Assembly (NCBI GenBank): GCA_965242805.1
Contig: CBDETD010000002.1
Span: 4,650,001-4,714,000, forward strand
From: JANQEU01 sp965242805
GTDB taxonomy: Bacteria > Bacteroidota > Bacteroidia > Cytophagales > Cyclobacteriaceae
Reading direction: 5' to 3'
Length of the DNA: 64,000 bases
The first letter of the stretch is position 1. The number at the start of each line of letters is the position of its first letter. Position numbers and translations under genes: made by a program. The notes beneath the pieces are model-generated. The model was not told the origin of the DNA, ran no database searches, and worked only from the letters and a program-made list of their open reading frames with translations. This document shows, one piece after another, positions 19,296 through 28,831 of the stretch.

Positions 19296-20342
19296 TTAGG
19301 CTGTCACCTCTGATCTTTTCCTGATTTCCCATATATCATGGATGTCCCTAATCAGTTGATTCAGTTCTTCAGGCCGAATTGACTGTTTCGGGTCATCACC
19401 GATCCCATGGGGGGGATCAATATGGGTTTCAATAATTACTCCATCGGCTCCGTATGACATTGCCGCCAAAGCTGCGGATTTCACATATTTGGCCCTTCCA
19501 ACTGAATGAGAGGGGTCGACAATTACCGGAGCCCAGGTTTTTTCCTTGAGGAGTGGAGTAATGGATTCATCAGGGTAATTTCTATATCCATCGATGGTTG
19601 GTTGTGTTCCTCGTGGACAGAGCATGACATCGGCATTACCCCCTGCAGCAATATACTCCGCTGCTGCTATGAACTCATTGATTGGTCCCATTCCGATAGA
19701 ACGCTTCAGTAATACAGCAGTTCCATTACTTTGGGTTTTTTCTCCTACCTTTTTCAATAAAGAATAATTAAGAGCATTTCTCGCACCAATTTGCAGAATG
19801 TCTACATGAGCGTCCAGAGCAATATCCAGTTGATATTCGTCCATAATTTCAGTGTCGATCGGAAGTCCTGTCTGGCTTCTTGCTTCGACTAAAACCTCGA
19901 TGGAGTTTTCATCTCCTTGAAATGAGTAAGGCATTGTCCTGGGCTTCCAAACTCCTCCCCGGAGTGCAGAAGCACCTGCTTCTTTGACTGCATGGGCTGT
20001 TTCCAGAAATAAGTTTGGATTCTTTGGATCGATGGTACAATGTCCTGCTATTATCAGGGGTTCTTCTCCGACAATAATGGACCCAATCTTGATCTTATGA
20101 AAAGCCATTTCCGAATGGATATCCATAAGTTTAAATGGTGAATCTACTGCATCAAATCGATCAATGTAATCCAGTCCAAGGATCCGGTTGACCATTATAG
20201 TCCTCCTCTCCTCACCAAGAACAGCATAGATGGTTCTGTGATGACCAACAATTGGCTGAATCTTACAACCAAACTCCTCAACGATCTCCTTTATCTCTTC
20301 AAACTGCTCTTTTGTAAGCTTCGATTCCTTTGGTATTATCAT
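19296..20342 (-). CDS. DAHP synthase family protein (class I beta), divergent
   Basis: A 348-residue member of the 3-deoxy-7-phosphoheptulonate synthase family, which condenses PEP and erythrose 4-phosphate at the entry to aromatic biosynthesis. An N-terminal ferredoxin-like domain (about 1-75) precedes the TIM barrel, as in the regulated class I beta enzymes. Metal ligands are kept: Cys102 (AGHCTI), His279 (VDPSHSVGR), Glu305 (IIETHIDP) and Asp316 or Asp317. The sugar-phosphate loop is WKPRTMPYSFQG and the lysine is in LLKRS (Lys213). Several signature residues differ from the usual family: AGHC for AGPC, KRSIGMGP for KRGM, and LCPRGTQPT for LCERGIRT. It may therefore be a paralog with altered specificity. 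No other aromatic-pathway gene is adjacent. Confidence 0.8.
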   Translation of the reverse strand: MIIPKESKLTKEQFEEIKEIVEEFGCKIQPIVGHHRTIYAVLGEERRTIMVNRILGLDYIDRFDAVDSPFKLMDIHSEMAFHKIKIGSIIVGEEPLIIAGHCTIDPKNPNLFLETAHAVKEAGASALRGGVWKPRTMPYSFQGDENSIEVLVEARSQTGLPIDTEIMDEYQLDIALDAHVDILQIGARNALNYSLLKKVGEKTQSNGTAVLLKRSIGMGPINEFIAAAEYIAAGGNADVMLCPRGTQPTIDGYRNYPDESITPLLKEKTWAPVIVDPSHSVGRAKYVKSAALAAMSYGADGVIIETHIDPPHGIGDDPKQSIRPEELNQLIRDIHDIWEIRKRSEVTA

Positions 20343-20456
20343 TCCCCTCAGATTTTAAGCGCGTAAAAGTAACATACCCTCGCCCATTTATGGAAGTAAA
20401 AATTCCAGAATCGCTGGAAATTCACCATTTTGAGAAGGAAAATAGCTTTTATTAGT
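20343..20456. other. Leader/intergenic segment upstream of the DAHP synthase-like gene
   Basis: A short non-coding stretch between the DAHP synthase-like start and the RNA terminator. It contains a perfect six-base inverted repeat (TTCCAG, five-base loop, CTGGAA) at 20403-20419, roughly 60-75 bases before the start codon. This could be an operator or a leader hairpin; nothing else is evident. Confidence 0.3.
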
Positions 20457-20665
20457 CAAAAAAACCCGGGCCAGTGCCGGGTTTTGTAGATAGCCTTCGG
20501 GCGGTATGTTTTGGAACCACCGACATTTCAGGCCTATCGTCTCTTCTTGTTGCTGGAAGGAACCCTAATTATTCCTTGTATGGTTGTAAAGCAACGAGAA
20601 ACACTTCCATAGGAAAAATAAACGGCGGTTATCCGGAGTATTTACCCCTTGAACGGGAATTTTCC
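20457..20665 (-). ncRNA. Structured non-coding RNA candidate, rod-shaped (6S-like)
   Basis: Read on the minus strand, this gene-free stretch folds into nested helices: 20623-20634 with 20513-20522, 20609-20613 with 20533-20537, 20591-20595 with 20549-20553, and 20572-20577 with 20557-20562. Between the first two helices lies a bubble of about ten bases on each side. A closing stem, a central bubble and a long interrupted apical stem is the general shape of 6S RNA. It ends at a strong terminator hairpin (20461-20485) with a seven-base U run on this strand. The 5' end is approximate. I cannot assign the family without a covariance model; an unrelated structured RNA or a long 3' UTR of the hexosaminidase gene is possible. 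Confidence 0.5.
20458..20485 (-). terminator. Rho-independent terminator of the RNA candidate
   Basis: A perfect nine-base stem (AAAACCCGG and CCGGGTTTT) with a seven-base loop spans 20461-20485. On the minus strand it is followed by a run of seven T, against four on the plus strand, so it should terminate minus-strand transcripts. Confidence 0.75.
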
Positions 20666-20709
20666 CCGTTAGATTATCTATTCAAATAATTATATTAAAT
20701 ATCAAAATA

Positions 20710-22251
20710 TTACCAAGGTACCTTTGGTGACTTGTAATAGTTGATCCCCTGTGCTTCCATCCTCGAAGCGTGCCTTGCGAGTCGTTCACTATAATCCACC
20801 CAGTTCAACTCTCTTCTCGACCAACCAATCTCGGCATAACCAGGGAGGCGTGGAAAGACCAGGTATTCGATATCATCCATGTTGGTAATTGTTTCGGACC
20901 AAAGTGGAGCTTCAATTCCCAATATGTCCTCTGCAGAAATCCCTTCAATTTTTGAAGTAGGGTCCCAGTTGTATCCGTCATCTACCTCAATGTATGCTGC
21001 CCAACTTAATCCAAGTTCCGTTGTTGAATCATATTTCATGTCAAGGTATGAGCGATCTGCAGGTGACATGATAAGCTTTACTCCTTTCGATTTTGCTTCT
21101 CTGGCAAAATCAGGATTAGCCCATAATTGAACAACCGAATTTTCGGAAAGATCGGATTGGGCAGTTTCATCCCATCCGATCATTTGCTTACCATACTTGT
21201 TGACAAGTTCTTCCACTCGATCAATGAATGGAATGTAATCTTCTTTTTTGGTTGAATGGCTTTCATCTCCTCCAATGTGAATATATGGTCCAGGGGTGAT
21301 CTCGGAGATCTCCCTAAATACATCGTCAAGAAATTGGTAGGTGACTTCCTTATCAGTACAGAGCGTACTAAATCCAACTTCGATGCCAGTATAGAGGTCC
21401 GGTGCCTTACCATCACAATTCAACTCAGGATACGAAGCCAAAGCTGCATTGGTATGCCCCGGCATGTCGATTTCTGGTATTATTGTGATGTATCTGTCAG
21501 CTGCGTAGGAAACTATGTCCTTATATTGATCCTGGGTGAAAAAGCCTCCTTCACCACCACCGACTTCAGTACTACCACCAAATTCTGTCAACCTGGGCCA
21601 CGATTTGATCTCAATCCTCCAGCCTTGATCGTCTGTTAAGTGAAGATGGAACCGGTTCATTTTGTAGAATGCCAAAAAGTCGATGTACCGCTTCACATCA
21701 TCCACACCAAAGAAATGCCTTGAAACATCAAGCATAGAACCTCTGTGGGTGAACTGAGGAGAATCTTTTATCTCACCGGTTGCGATCTCCCAGGGGCCTT
21801 CTTGTAAAGATGTGGATTCGATCCTATCCGGGAGTAATTGCCTCAAGGTTTGAATTCCATAAAAAATACCAGCCCCTGACTGACTTGTTATAATTATGTT
21901 ATTTTCGGTAATTGAAAGGGTGTATCCCTCGTTTCCGGAAGATGCACTCTCATCTTTTATTAATTGAATATCTCCGTCAGCTACCAATCCCATGTCAAAA
22001 CCCGTGGCTGGATTTATCAAGTCATTGAAGTAATACGCTAAACGATTCATTTCCTCAGTATCATCGGAAATACTTAATGTAGTAGAGCCAGTCAACAAAA
22101 AACTGCTTCCGGTAGCCGAAACCTGTTCTGGTATAGGGATGAGCGTTTCAGCAGTAAGATCTTTCTTGGTTCTTGGTTCACCACAGCCAATTGCAATAAA
22201 TACAATTGACAGGATCAGCGATGTTACCCTAAAGCAATTAAGTTTTTTCAT
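20710..22251 (-). CDS. Beta-N-acetylhexosaminidase (GH20), lipoprotein
   Basis: A 513-residue glycoside hydrolase family 20 enzyme that removes terminal N-acetylglucosamine or N-acetylgalactosamine. The ATG at 22249-22251 gives a lipoprotein signal with IAIGC (Cys23). A longer in-frame start overlapping the upstream gene lacks one. The GH20b domain (about 35-160) precedes the catalytic barrel: Arg170 in HRGSMLDVSRHF, HLHLTDDQGWRIEIKSWP at about 202-219, PEIDMPGHTNAAL, and the catalytic Asp329-Glu330 pair in IHIGGDES. A downstream tryptophan motif MIGWDE is present. It is probably cell-surface or periplasmic, in chitin or peptidoglycan-derived sugar use. It follows the amidohydrolase gene by 11 bases, so an operon is likely. 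Confidence 0.93.
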   Translation of the reverse strand: MKKLNCFRVTSLILSIVFIAIGCGEPRTKKDLTAETLIPIPEQVSATGSSFLLTGSTTLSISDDTEEMNRLAYYFNDLINPATGFDMGLVADGDIQLIKDESASSGNEGYTLSITENNIIITSQSGAGIFYGIQTLRQLLPDRIESTSLQEGPWEIATGEIKDSPQFTHRGSMLDVSRHFFGVDDVKRYIDFLAFYKMNRFHLHLTDDQGWRIEIKSWPRLTEFGGSTEVGGGEGGFFTQDQYKDIVSYAADRYITIIPEIDMPGHTNAALASYPELNCDGKAPDLYTGIEVGFSTLCTDKEVTYQFLDDVFREISEITPGPYIHIGGDESHSTKKEDYIPFIDRVEELVNKYGKQMIGWDETAQSDLSENSVVQLWANPDFAREAKSKGVKLIMSPADRSYLDMKYDSTTELGLSWAAYIEVDDGYNWDPTSKIEGISAEDILGIEAPLWSETITNMDDIEYLVFPRLPGYAEIGWSRRELNWVDYSERLARHASRMEAQGINYYKSPKVPW

Positions 22252-22262
22252 TGTTAGATTAT

Positions 22263-25200
22263 TTAATGTCCACATACACAATTTGGTCTGGAATAGGATT
22301 CTGCGTGCCAATCAAAATTATCATTGAATCCATCCATCTCCCAGAAGAATTTGGTTCTTGATTTCTCTCGGTTTCCGATTTCATTCATGGTACTTACATC
22401 ATAGAGTCTTCCATTGATCATCGCATATTTCACGTATTGAGAATTCTGGATGTCCTCCAGAGGATTTTCATCCAATACAACCAGATCTGCAAGTTTTCCT
22501 GCTTCCAGTGATCCAAGGTCATCCCCCATACCTATATACTCAGCACCATGAATAGTCGCCGCCCTAAGGGCTTCGAAATTTGACATGCCCCCTTGCTGTA
22601 ACATCCACATTTCCCAGTGAACACCCAGACCCTGCAATTGGCCATGTCCCCCAACACAGACTTTCACGTCTCTATCAACAAGGTCTTTTAGTGATCTTGA
22701 GGTCAGTATGTGTCCATTGTCGTATTCCTCCATAGGGACCATTGTTCGGTGCCTCGAACGTGAATCAACCACAAACCTCGGTGTATATTTTAAGAGGTGA
22801 TTATTTTCCCAGACATTGGTGGTTTGGTACCAATAGTATTCACCGCTCATGCCGGCGTAGTTTACCACAAGTGTCGGAGTGTTGGCAGTATTGCTATTTT
22901 CCCACAAAGTCAGCACATCATTGTACAATGGAGCAACTGGAATGTTATGTTCAATACTGGTATGTCCATCGAGGATCATTGATAGATTGTGGAAGAACGT
23001 TGAACCACCTTCTGGGTACACCATGATCTCATTTTCTCTCGCTGACTTGATGACCTGCTGTCGCTGCTCCCTTCGAGGTTGATTATAGCTTTTCACACTG
23101 AAGGCCCCATATGCTTTGGTTCTTTTGATAGCAAATTCAGCATCTTTTTGGCTGTTGATCACGGCTTTGAAATCACCATCCGCTCCGTATAGAATGGTGC
23201 CTGTCGTATAGATCCTTGGTCCAACCATTGTTCCGGTCTTCACCATTTCCGACTGGGATAATGACATTATCGTATTTGATGATGGATCGTGAGTGGCCGT
23301 AATTCCGTAAGCCAGGTTGGCGTAATAAGGCCACTCTTTTTGAGGGCTGAGACCAAAACGAAATGCTCGTAGATGAGCATGAGTATCAATAATTCCAGGA
23401 ATGATAGTTTTTCCCTGAACGTCATATATTTTGGCTCCTGAGGGGATTTCAATGTTCTGTCCCACCGCCTTGATACGATTGCCTTCAACCAGCAAACTAC
23501 CACCTTCAATAACCTCTTCTCCATTCATAGTGATGATTGTTGCGTTAGTAAATGCAACTGCACCGGAAGGTCTGTCAATGTTCAGTTCAAGATTTATATC
23601 GACTACTTCTTTTGGAATATCCTTTATGCTGTCCGGAGATCCTTCAAGGAAAGTGAAAGCATTCTTCAATTCGACCGTGAAATGTTTATTCCCGAGGGTC
23701 CAACTTAATTTGTCACTGCGTGATGACCATTGAAGGCCAATCCCTGCATCATCAGTAACTTTTGTCATAGGGTAATTTTTTTGATCTTTGGAGATCTCAA
23801 ACGTCTTTCCATTTTCATTGAATGGCATTACATAGACATTGTATAACTCTCCAAATGCCACCCACTGGTTGTCAGGACTCAAGGTGAACAGTCCACCATA
23901 TTTGGAATGCAAATGGACCTTTTGATCTTCTCCGTCAAGATTCACACTTCTCAGGCTTTTGTCGAGAGAACCAAATATGTAGCCTCCTTTTTGGTAATAG
24001 ATCCTTTCACTATCCGGACTGAAAACGGGATATTGACCATCGTTGGTTACGAAATTAGGTGTCCCTCCGGAAGAATTCATCCAATAGATCCCGGGTTTCA
24101 CACCAAAGGCAAATCCCATGGCACCATTGCCTCGTTCTTTATAGTATGTAATCCTTGTTCCATCTGACGAAAATGATGGTTGGCGATACATCCCTTTTAC
24201 AGACGTTAGTTTTGAAGGAGAGCCTCCTCTAAGTGGGATCTTCATAATTGCACCCTTCTGCTCATCATTCCATGTGACATAAATAATACTTTTTCCATCC
24301 GGAGAGAACGAAGGTTCAAACTCAAAGTCTGTTCCCGATGTCAACCTCTTTGGTTTACCATCCGGTAGTTTCATAGTCCATAAAAAACCTACGGCATTGA
24401 AAACCAAAGTCTTGCCATCCGGTGATACCTTGGCATCTCTTATAACTTTCGATTGAAACGAATTGGGATCAGGATCCTGTTTGAATTGCAGAGCATTGAC
24501 TATGGTGTGTTTGGCACTTGCCTCAAATGGAATATCTACCAGTTCTCCCGTTTTTGTATTTATCTTATTGATCTTACCACCTGACCAGATAACAATATTG
24601 TTGTTATCCGGAAGCCAGTCAAATCCAGGGTACGTTCCGAAAATGGCCCAGGCTTCCATCTGATCTTTGGACAAATCTGAATAGACTGGTTTTTGGATCC
24701 CTGTCTCCAATTCATGAACAAAGAGCACAGTTTTGGTTCTTACCCTTCTTATGAAAGCGAGTTTCTTCCCATCTCTTGATACCTGAGGTCTTGAAGCACT
24801 GCCAGAACCCGTTATGATATTTTCAACCTTCCCTTTTTCCCGGTCATACCTTTTGATCACGTAGATTTGATCATTGGGATCCTTATTGTACTGGAAGTAT
24901 CCTCCAGGGTACATGTCTTCACTGAAATAAACGTAGCGACCATCAGGGCTGACACTCGGTTCATTTACATCCTGTTGATCATTTTTCCTTTTAGTTAGTT
25001 GTACACCATTACCTCCATTGATGTGATAGATCCACATCTCACCCGCACCCAAAGATCTTCCTGAGGTAAAATGCTTCCTTGCTACAATGTAATTGCCGTC
25101 TGGGATCCATTCACCATTGTTCACTAAACGAAAGCTTTCTTTCGTGATTTGCCTTGCATTTTTACCATCACGATCCATTATCCAGATGTTATCACCGCCA

Positions 25201-25508
25201 CCTGCATCGCTTGTGAAAAGGATCTGTTTTCCATCAGGACTGTATCGTGGCTGTACTTCGAAAGCGTGTCCCTCTCTGAGGACAGTTGCATCACCACCCG
25301 TGATAGGCAAAGAGTAGATATCCCCCAGCATGTCGAAAACAATCTCATTTCCTTCAGGTGAAACGTCGACATTCATCCACGTACCTTCATTTGTCGATAT
25401 AGTTATTTCCTTACTTAAGGAATCAGGTTTTGTTACGTCCCATTTTTCCTGGGCAATTATGTATGAAACTGAAATTAGAAGAATTAATGTTGTCAGGAAT
25501 GACTTCAT
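22263..25508 (-). CDS. Amidohydrolase with N-terminal TolB/WD40-like propeller, secreted
   Basis: A 1081-residue exported protein. The signal peptide ends SYIIAQ. Residues about 30-640 are PD40/TolB-type repeats (VSPEGNEIVFDM, YSPDGKQILFTSDAGG, VSPDGRYVYFSED, FSPDGKSIIYVTW), forming one or two beta-propellers. Residues about 670-1060 are an amidohydrolase-superfamily metal-dependent hydrolase: GKTIIPGIIDTHAHLRAF carries the HxH metal site, GHTSIEHN a further His, and LEAGKLADLVVLDENP the C-terminal strand signature. Fusions of this order are common in Bacteroidota; the substrate, perhaps a cyclic peptide or amide, is unknown. It lies 11 bases upstream of the hexosaminidase gene. Confidence 0.9.
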   Translation of the reverse strand: MKSFLTTLILLISVSYIIAQEKWDVTKPDSLSKEITISTNEGTWMNVDVSPEGNEIVFDMLGDIYSLPITGGDATVLREGHAFEVQPRYSPDGKQILFTSDAGGGDNIWIMDRDGKNARQITKESFRLVNNGEWIPDGNYIVARKHFTSGRSLGAGEMWIYHINGGNGVQLTKRKNDQQDVNEPSVSPDGRYVYFSEDMYPGGYFQYNKDPNDQIYVIKRYDREKGKVENIITGSGSASRPQVSRDGKKLAFIRRVRTKTVLFVHELETGIQKPVYSDLSKDQMEAWAIFGTYPGFDWLPDNNNIVIWSGGKINKINTKTGELVDIPFEASAKHTIVNALQFKQDPDPNSFQSKVIRDAKVSPDGKTLVFNAVGFLWTMKLPDGKPKRLTSGTDFEFEPSFSPDGKSIIYVTWNDEQKGAIMKIPLRGGSPSKLTSVKGMYRQPSFSSDGTRITYYKERGNGAMGFAFGVKPGIYWMNSSGGTPNFVTNDGQYPVFSPDSERIYYQKGGYIFGSLDKSLRSVNLDGEDQKVHLHSKYGGLFTLSPDNQWVAFGELYNVYVMPFNENGKTFEISKDQKNYPMTKVTDDAGIGLQWSSRSDKLSWTLGNKHFTVELKNAFTFLEGSPDSIKDIPKEVVDINLELNIDRPSGAVAFTNATIITMNGEEVIEGGSLLVEGNRIKAVGQNIEIPSGAKIYDVQGKTIIPGIIDTHAHLRAFRFGLSPQKEWPYYANLAYGITATHDPSSNTIMSLSQSEMVKTGTMVGPRIYTTGTILYGADGDFKAVINSQKDAEFAIKRTKAYGAFSVKSYNQPRREQRQQVIKSARENEIMVYPEGGSTFFHNLSMILDGHTSIEHNIPVAPLYNDVLTLWENSNTANTPTLVVNYAGMSGEYYWYQTTNVWENNHLLKYTPRFVVDSRSRHRTMVPMEEYDNGHILTSRSLKDLVDRDVKVCVGGHGQLQGLGVHWEMWMLQQGGMSNFEALRAATIHGAEYIGMGDDLGSLEAGKLADLVVLDENPLEDIQNSQYVKYAMINGRLYDVSTMNEIGNREKSRTKFFWEMDGFNDNFDWHAESYSRPNCVCGH

Positions 25509-25547
25509 AGTTTTAAGTTTGAAATGGGCTTACAATTTAGCAGAATA

Positions 25548-25964
25548 ATGGAAACAAAAGTGAGACTATTTTATAAAGGGGATGAAGAGTATTATACATT
25601 GAATGAATCAGAAAACCGGGTTGAAATTGACATGCTCGCCCGAGAGCAGAAAAGGGCTCAATCTCCTATGGAGCTCCTACTTTCGGCATTGATTTCATGT
25701 GCAGCAGTAGACTTGGTTTCTATGGTAAGGAAGCGAAGGAAGACTTTTATTGATTTGCGGGGCGAAGTATCAGGAGTAAGGAGGGAAGAACATCCGAGAA
25801 AGTATGTAAACATTAACATTCATTACACTATAATCTCTCCCGACCTGACGGAAAGTGAAGCTGAACGCCTTGTGGAACTTGCTGTTACCAAGTACTGCTC
25901 CGTAGCCGGAACCATTGATCCCAATACCAAGATGACGCACACATTCTCTATTGAAAGAGGATAA
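25548..25964 (+). CDS. OsmC family protein
   Basis: A small OsmC/Ohr-fold protein (138 residues from the ATG at 25548; an in-frame ATG at 25524 would add eight residues). The two redox cysteines of the family are present in LISCAAVDLV and KYCSVAGTI, and SPMELLLSALISC is the usual helix signature. OsmC proteins reduce organic hydroperoxides or bind related ligands in the cytoplasm. It is divergent from the amidohydrolase gene, with very short spacing. Confidence 0.88.
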   Translation: METKVRLFYKGDEEYYTLNESENRVEIDMLAREQKRAQSPMELLLSALISCAAVDLVSMVRKRRKTFIDLRGEVSGVRREEHPRKYVNINIHYTIISPDLTESEAERLVELAVTKYCSVAGTIDPNTKMTHTFSIERG

Positions 25965-26023
25965 CACATCAACGGTTAAATCACGACCATTGATTATTTT
26001 TACCCTTGAGAGTTTCCTGAGGT

Positions 26024-28831
26024 ATGAAGAGCGCTACAAAGACCTTGATTTTTGGCCTTTGTTTGATGGGATCATTGTATTCGGTTTGCGGTCAGGAACC
26101 GGACTTTGATTCACTAACAGGCAGAATAGAAAACCTAATTATTGAGTCAGATCCTTCTGTACCTCAGGCTCTAATAAGATTATCCCAGGACTATTTCAAT
26201 TCCAACAACCCCGAGTATGACTTGGGTCACCTCGCCAATTCATGGGGGAAATATTATCAATCGATTTACCAGTTTGATTCTGCAATCAAGTATTATCAGA
26301 AAGCTCTGGATAATTTCCAAAATGGATCAGACAGCTTACGTATTGCACAAGTTCTGTATGATTTGGCCCTGTCTTATTCCGACATAGAAGAATATATCTA
26401 TTCTACTCAGTTACTAATGATGAGTCTTGAGATCAGGGAACAATTAGGTACAGGGAAGGAAATAGCTGATGTACTAAATAAGATTGCCAATAATTACTAT
26501 TACTCAGGGGATGAAGACATTGCCTATAGTTATTACGTTAAGGCTTGGGCCAACTATGAAGACATTGGTGATGATGATGGTGTTCTCAAAGTGCTCGGAA
26601 ACCTTGGGGCCTTGTTCAATCTAGAAGGGGACAATGATTCTGCCCTGTACTATTATAATCTGGCTCGCGAACTTTCCGATGAAGAAACCAACTACGAAAG
26701 AAGATATGATATTACGGTCGGATTGGGGATTGTTTACGAGGAGACTGGCAAACTTGTCAAGGCCTATGAAAACTACAGAAAAGCCTTTGACATCGCCATG
26801 GAACATGGATCGGAACTGGATAAAGCATTTGCGTATCAAAATTTTGGATACTACTACCTGAAGACGAAAAAACTGGACTCAGCCGAATGGTATGCAGATA
26901 TTACCCTCGAATATTCCGCAAGGCTTAAAAATTTTCAGTTGAGGTCCAATTCATTGGAAATTTTACATGAGGTCTATTTTGAGAAACAATTGTATCGGAA
27001 GTCATATCAGACTTTGACCACATTGAGGAATGAACTCGATTCAGTTTTTAACATTACCGCTGAAAGACAATTGAATGCACTCCAACTTCAATATGAGAGT
27101 GAGCGCAAAGAAAAGGAGATGGCGCAAATGGATCTCATTATGCAAAAACAGGAAATGCAGGCCAAAGAAAGTCGTGTCATTCGTAACACATTGATCGGAA
27201 TTACTTTCGGTCTTTTCATAATTATAATTCTGGTTATCAGAAGTCAAAAGCTCAAGGAGCGTGCAAACAAGGCACTCAAAAAGAAAAATGAAGAAATACA
27301 GTCAAAGAATGACCAGATCCAGAGCATCGAGGTTGCCAAGAATAAGTGGTTTGTCAATATCGCACATGAATTAAGGACACCTATTACCCTGGTCAAGGGA
27401 CCTCTTGAGCAGCTAGGCAAGTCCGATTATTTTGAAGAAGATGACCGAATTTTCCTCGACATTGCCACTCGCAACATATCACAATTAGAGAACTTAACTA
27501 GTGAGATCCTCGATCTCTCGAAACTTCAGGAGAGCAAACTAACATTAAGTAAAGAGATCACCGATATTGCAGAGTTATTAACTGAGATCTCAGAATCTTT
27601 CTCAGAGATCGCCAGGAAAAACAAAATTCATTTGACATATGAAAATGACACTGAATCACAGATCTACCTTGAAATAGATCGCAGAAAATTGCAGAAAGCG
27701 GTGAATAATCTGATGTCCAATGCAGTGAAATTTACCCGTGAAGATGGGAAGGTCAAAATTAGATTACTGGAAAATGTAATGTCGGTGATTGTACAGGTAA
27801 GTGATACCGGCCATGGAATTGACAAAAAGGAGTTACCATTCGTATTTGATCGTTTCTATCAGGCAGCAAACCAGGAAGGAGCCAATGTGGGTGGTTCCGG
27901 TGTCGGATTGTCACTAAGCAAGGAGATTGTAGAATTGCATGGAGGTGAGATCAATGTCACCAGCGATTTGGGGGTAGGAAGTACATTTGAAATACGATTA
28001 CCAGCATCTCTTAAAATTGAAGAATCTGAATTGCCTTCACTCTCCGAAGGATCAAAAAGAACAGCAGGTAATGGGAAACCTAGCATAGCACCCAAAGAGA
28101 AAATAGTTTATCTCGCGGATGACAATCCGGATATGAGAGACTACATCATCAGTTTTCTGGAGGACAAGTATTTAGTCAAGTCGTTTAATGATGGTAAAGA
28201 GATCATCAATGAACTTGATATTGCCATCCCTGACTTGATCATTTGCGACATCATGATGCCACGAATGGATGGCATATCATTAGCCAAGAAACTCAAGGAA
28301 AGGGAGGAGTGGAGAAACATTCCTTTCATAATCGTGACGGCGGTGACCGATGAACAACAGAAAATAATGACTTTGCGGGTGGGGATTGATGACTACATCA
28401 TCAAGCCATTTAATCCCGAGGAGTTGTTGATAAGAATTGAGAATTTGATCTCTAATCAGGAAAATCGGGAAAGTTCAGGGGTCTTGCAACCGGAAGAAGT
28501 GGAATCTTACCAGGAAAAACTGATTTCAAAATTGGAAGAGGAGGTGAAAAATAACATTGCCGATCCGGATTTCAATGTTATTCGATTGGCTCATGCCGGA
28601 TCACTAAGCGAGCGCCAACTATATCGATATCTTAAGCAAACCACTGGTTTTACTCCAGCCAATTTTGTGAAGGAAATCAGATTACAAAGAGCCTTTGAAC
28701 TGGCTCGAAGAAATGCCTACAGTACAACCGCAGAGTTGGCCTACGCGGTCGGGTTTCAGCATCCAAATTACTTTGTCACAGTATTCAAAAAGAGATTTGG
28801 TAAAAGACCTTCTGATTTTCTGAAGGAATAA
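26024..28831 (+). CDS. Hybrid sensor histidine kinase / response regulator with AraC output and TPR sensor
   Basis: A 935-residue one-protein two-component system. After a signal peptide (ending SVCGQ), residues about 60-335 are TPR-like repeats (DSAIKYYQKALDNF, DSALYYYNLAREL) in the periplasm. A helix leads into the membrane segment (about 386-407). The kinase core has phospho-acceptor His448 (IAHELRTP), N-box NLMSNAVKF, DTGHGID, FVFDRFYQ and GVGLSLSKEIVELHGG. The receiver domain (about 690-805) carries phospho-Asp742 in IICDIMMPRMDG. Residues about 830-935 are an AraC DNA-binding domain (VGFQHPNYFVTVFKKRFGKRP). Unlike carbohydrate-sensing HTCS proteins it uses TPRs, not a Reg_prop propeller, so its signal is likely a protein or peptide. 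The target genes are unknown. Confidence 0.93.
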   Translation: MKSATKTLIFGLCLMGSLYSVCGQEPDFDSLTGRIENLIIESDPSVPQALIRLSQDYFNSNNPEYDLGHLANSWGKYYQSIYQFDSAIKYYQKALDNFQNGSDSLRIAQVLYDLALSYSDIEEYIYSTQLLMMSLEIREQLGTGKEIADVLNKIANNYYYSGDEDIAYSYYVKAWANYEDIGDDDGVLKVLGNLGALFNLEGDNDSALYYYNLARELSDEETNYERRYDITVGLGIVYEETGKLVKAYENYRKAFDIAMEHGSELDKAFAYQNFGYYYLKTKKLDSAEWYADITLEYSARLKNFQLRSNSLEILHEVYFEKQLYRKSYQTLTTLRNELDSVFNITAERQLNALQLQYESERKEKEMAQMDLIMQKQEMQAKESRVIRNTLIGITFGLFIIIILVIRSQKLKERANKALKKKNEEIQSKNDQIQSIEVAKNKWFVNIAHELRTPITLVKGPLEQLGKSDYFEEDDRIFLDIATRNISQLENLTSEILDLSKLQESKLTLSKEITDIAELLTEISESFSEIARKNKIHLTYENDTESQIYLEIDRRKLQKAVNNLMSNAVKFTREDGKVKIRLLENVMSVIVQVSDTGHGIDKKELPFVFDRFYQAANQEGANVGGSGVGLSLSKEIVELHGGEINVTSDLGVGSTFEIRLPASLKIEESELPSLSEGSKRTAGNGKPSIAPKEKIVYLADDNPDMRDYIISFLEDKYLVKSFNDGKEIINELDIAIPDLIICDIMMPRMDGISLAKKLKEREEWRNIPFIIVTAVTDEQQKIMTLRVGIDDYIIKPFNPEELLIRIENLISNQENRESSGVLQPEEVESYQEKLISKLEEEVKNNIADPDFNVIRLAHAGSLSERQLYRYLKQTTGFTPANFVKEIRLQRAFELARRNAYSTTAELAYAVGFQHPNYFVTVFKKRFGKRPSDFLKE

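Noticed and set aside
20474..20689. 71-codon plus-strand open frame in the RNA region
   Set aside because: It lies within the structured stretch, shows no protein-like composition and runs across the paired helices, so it is more likely non-coding.
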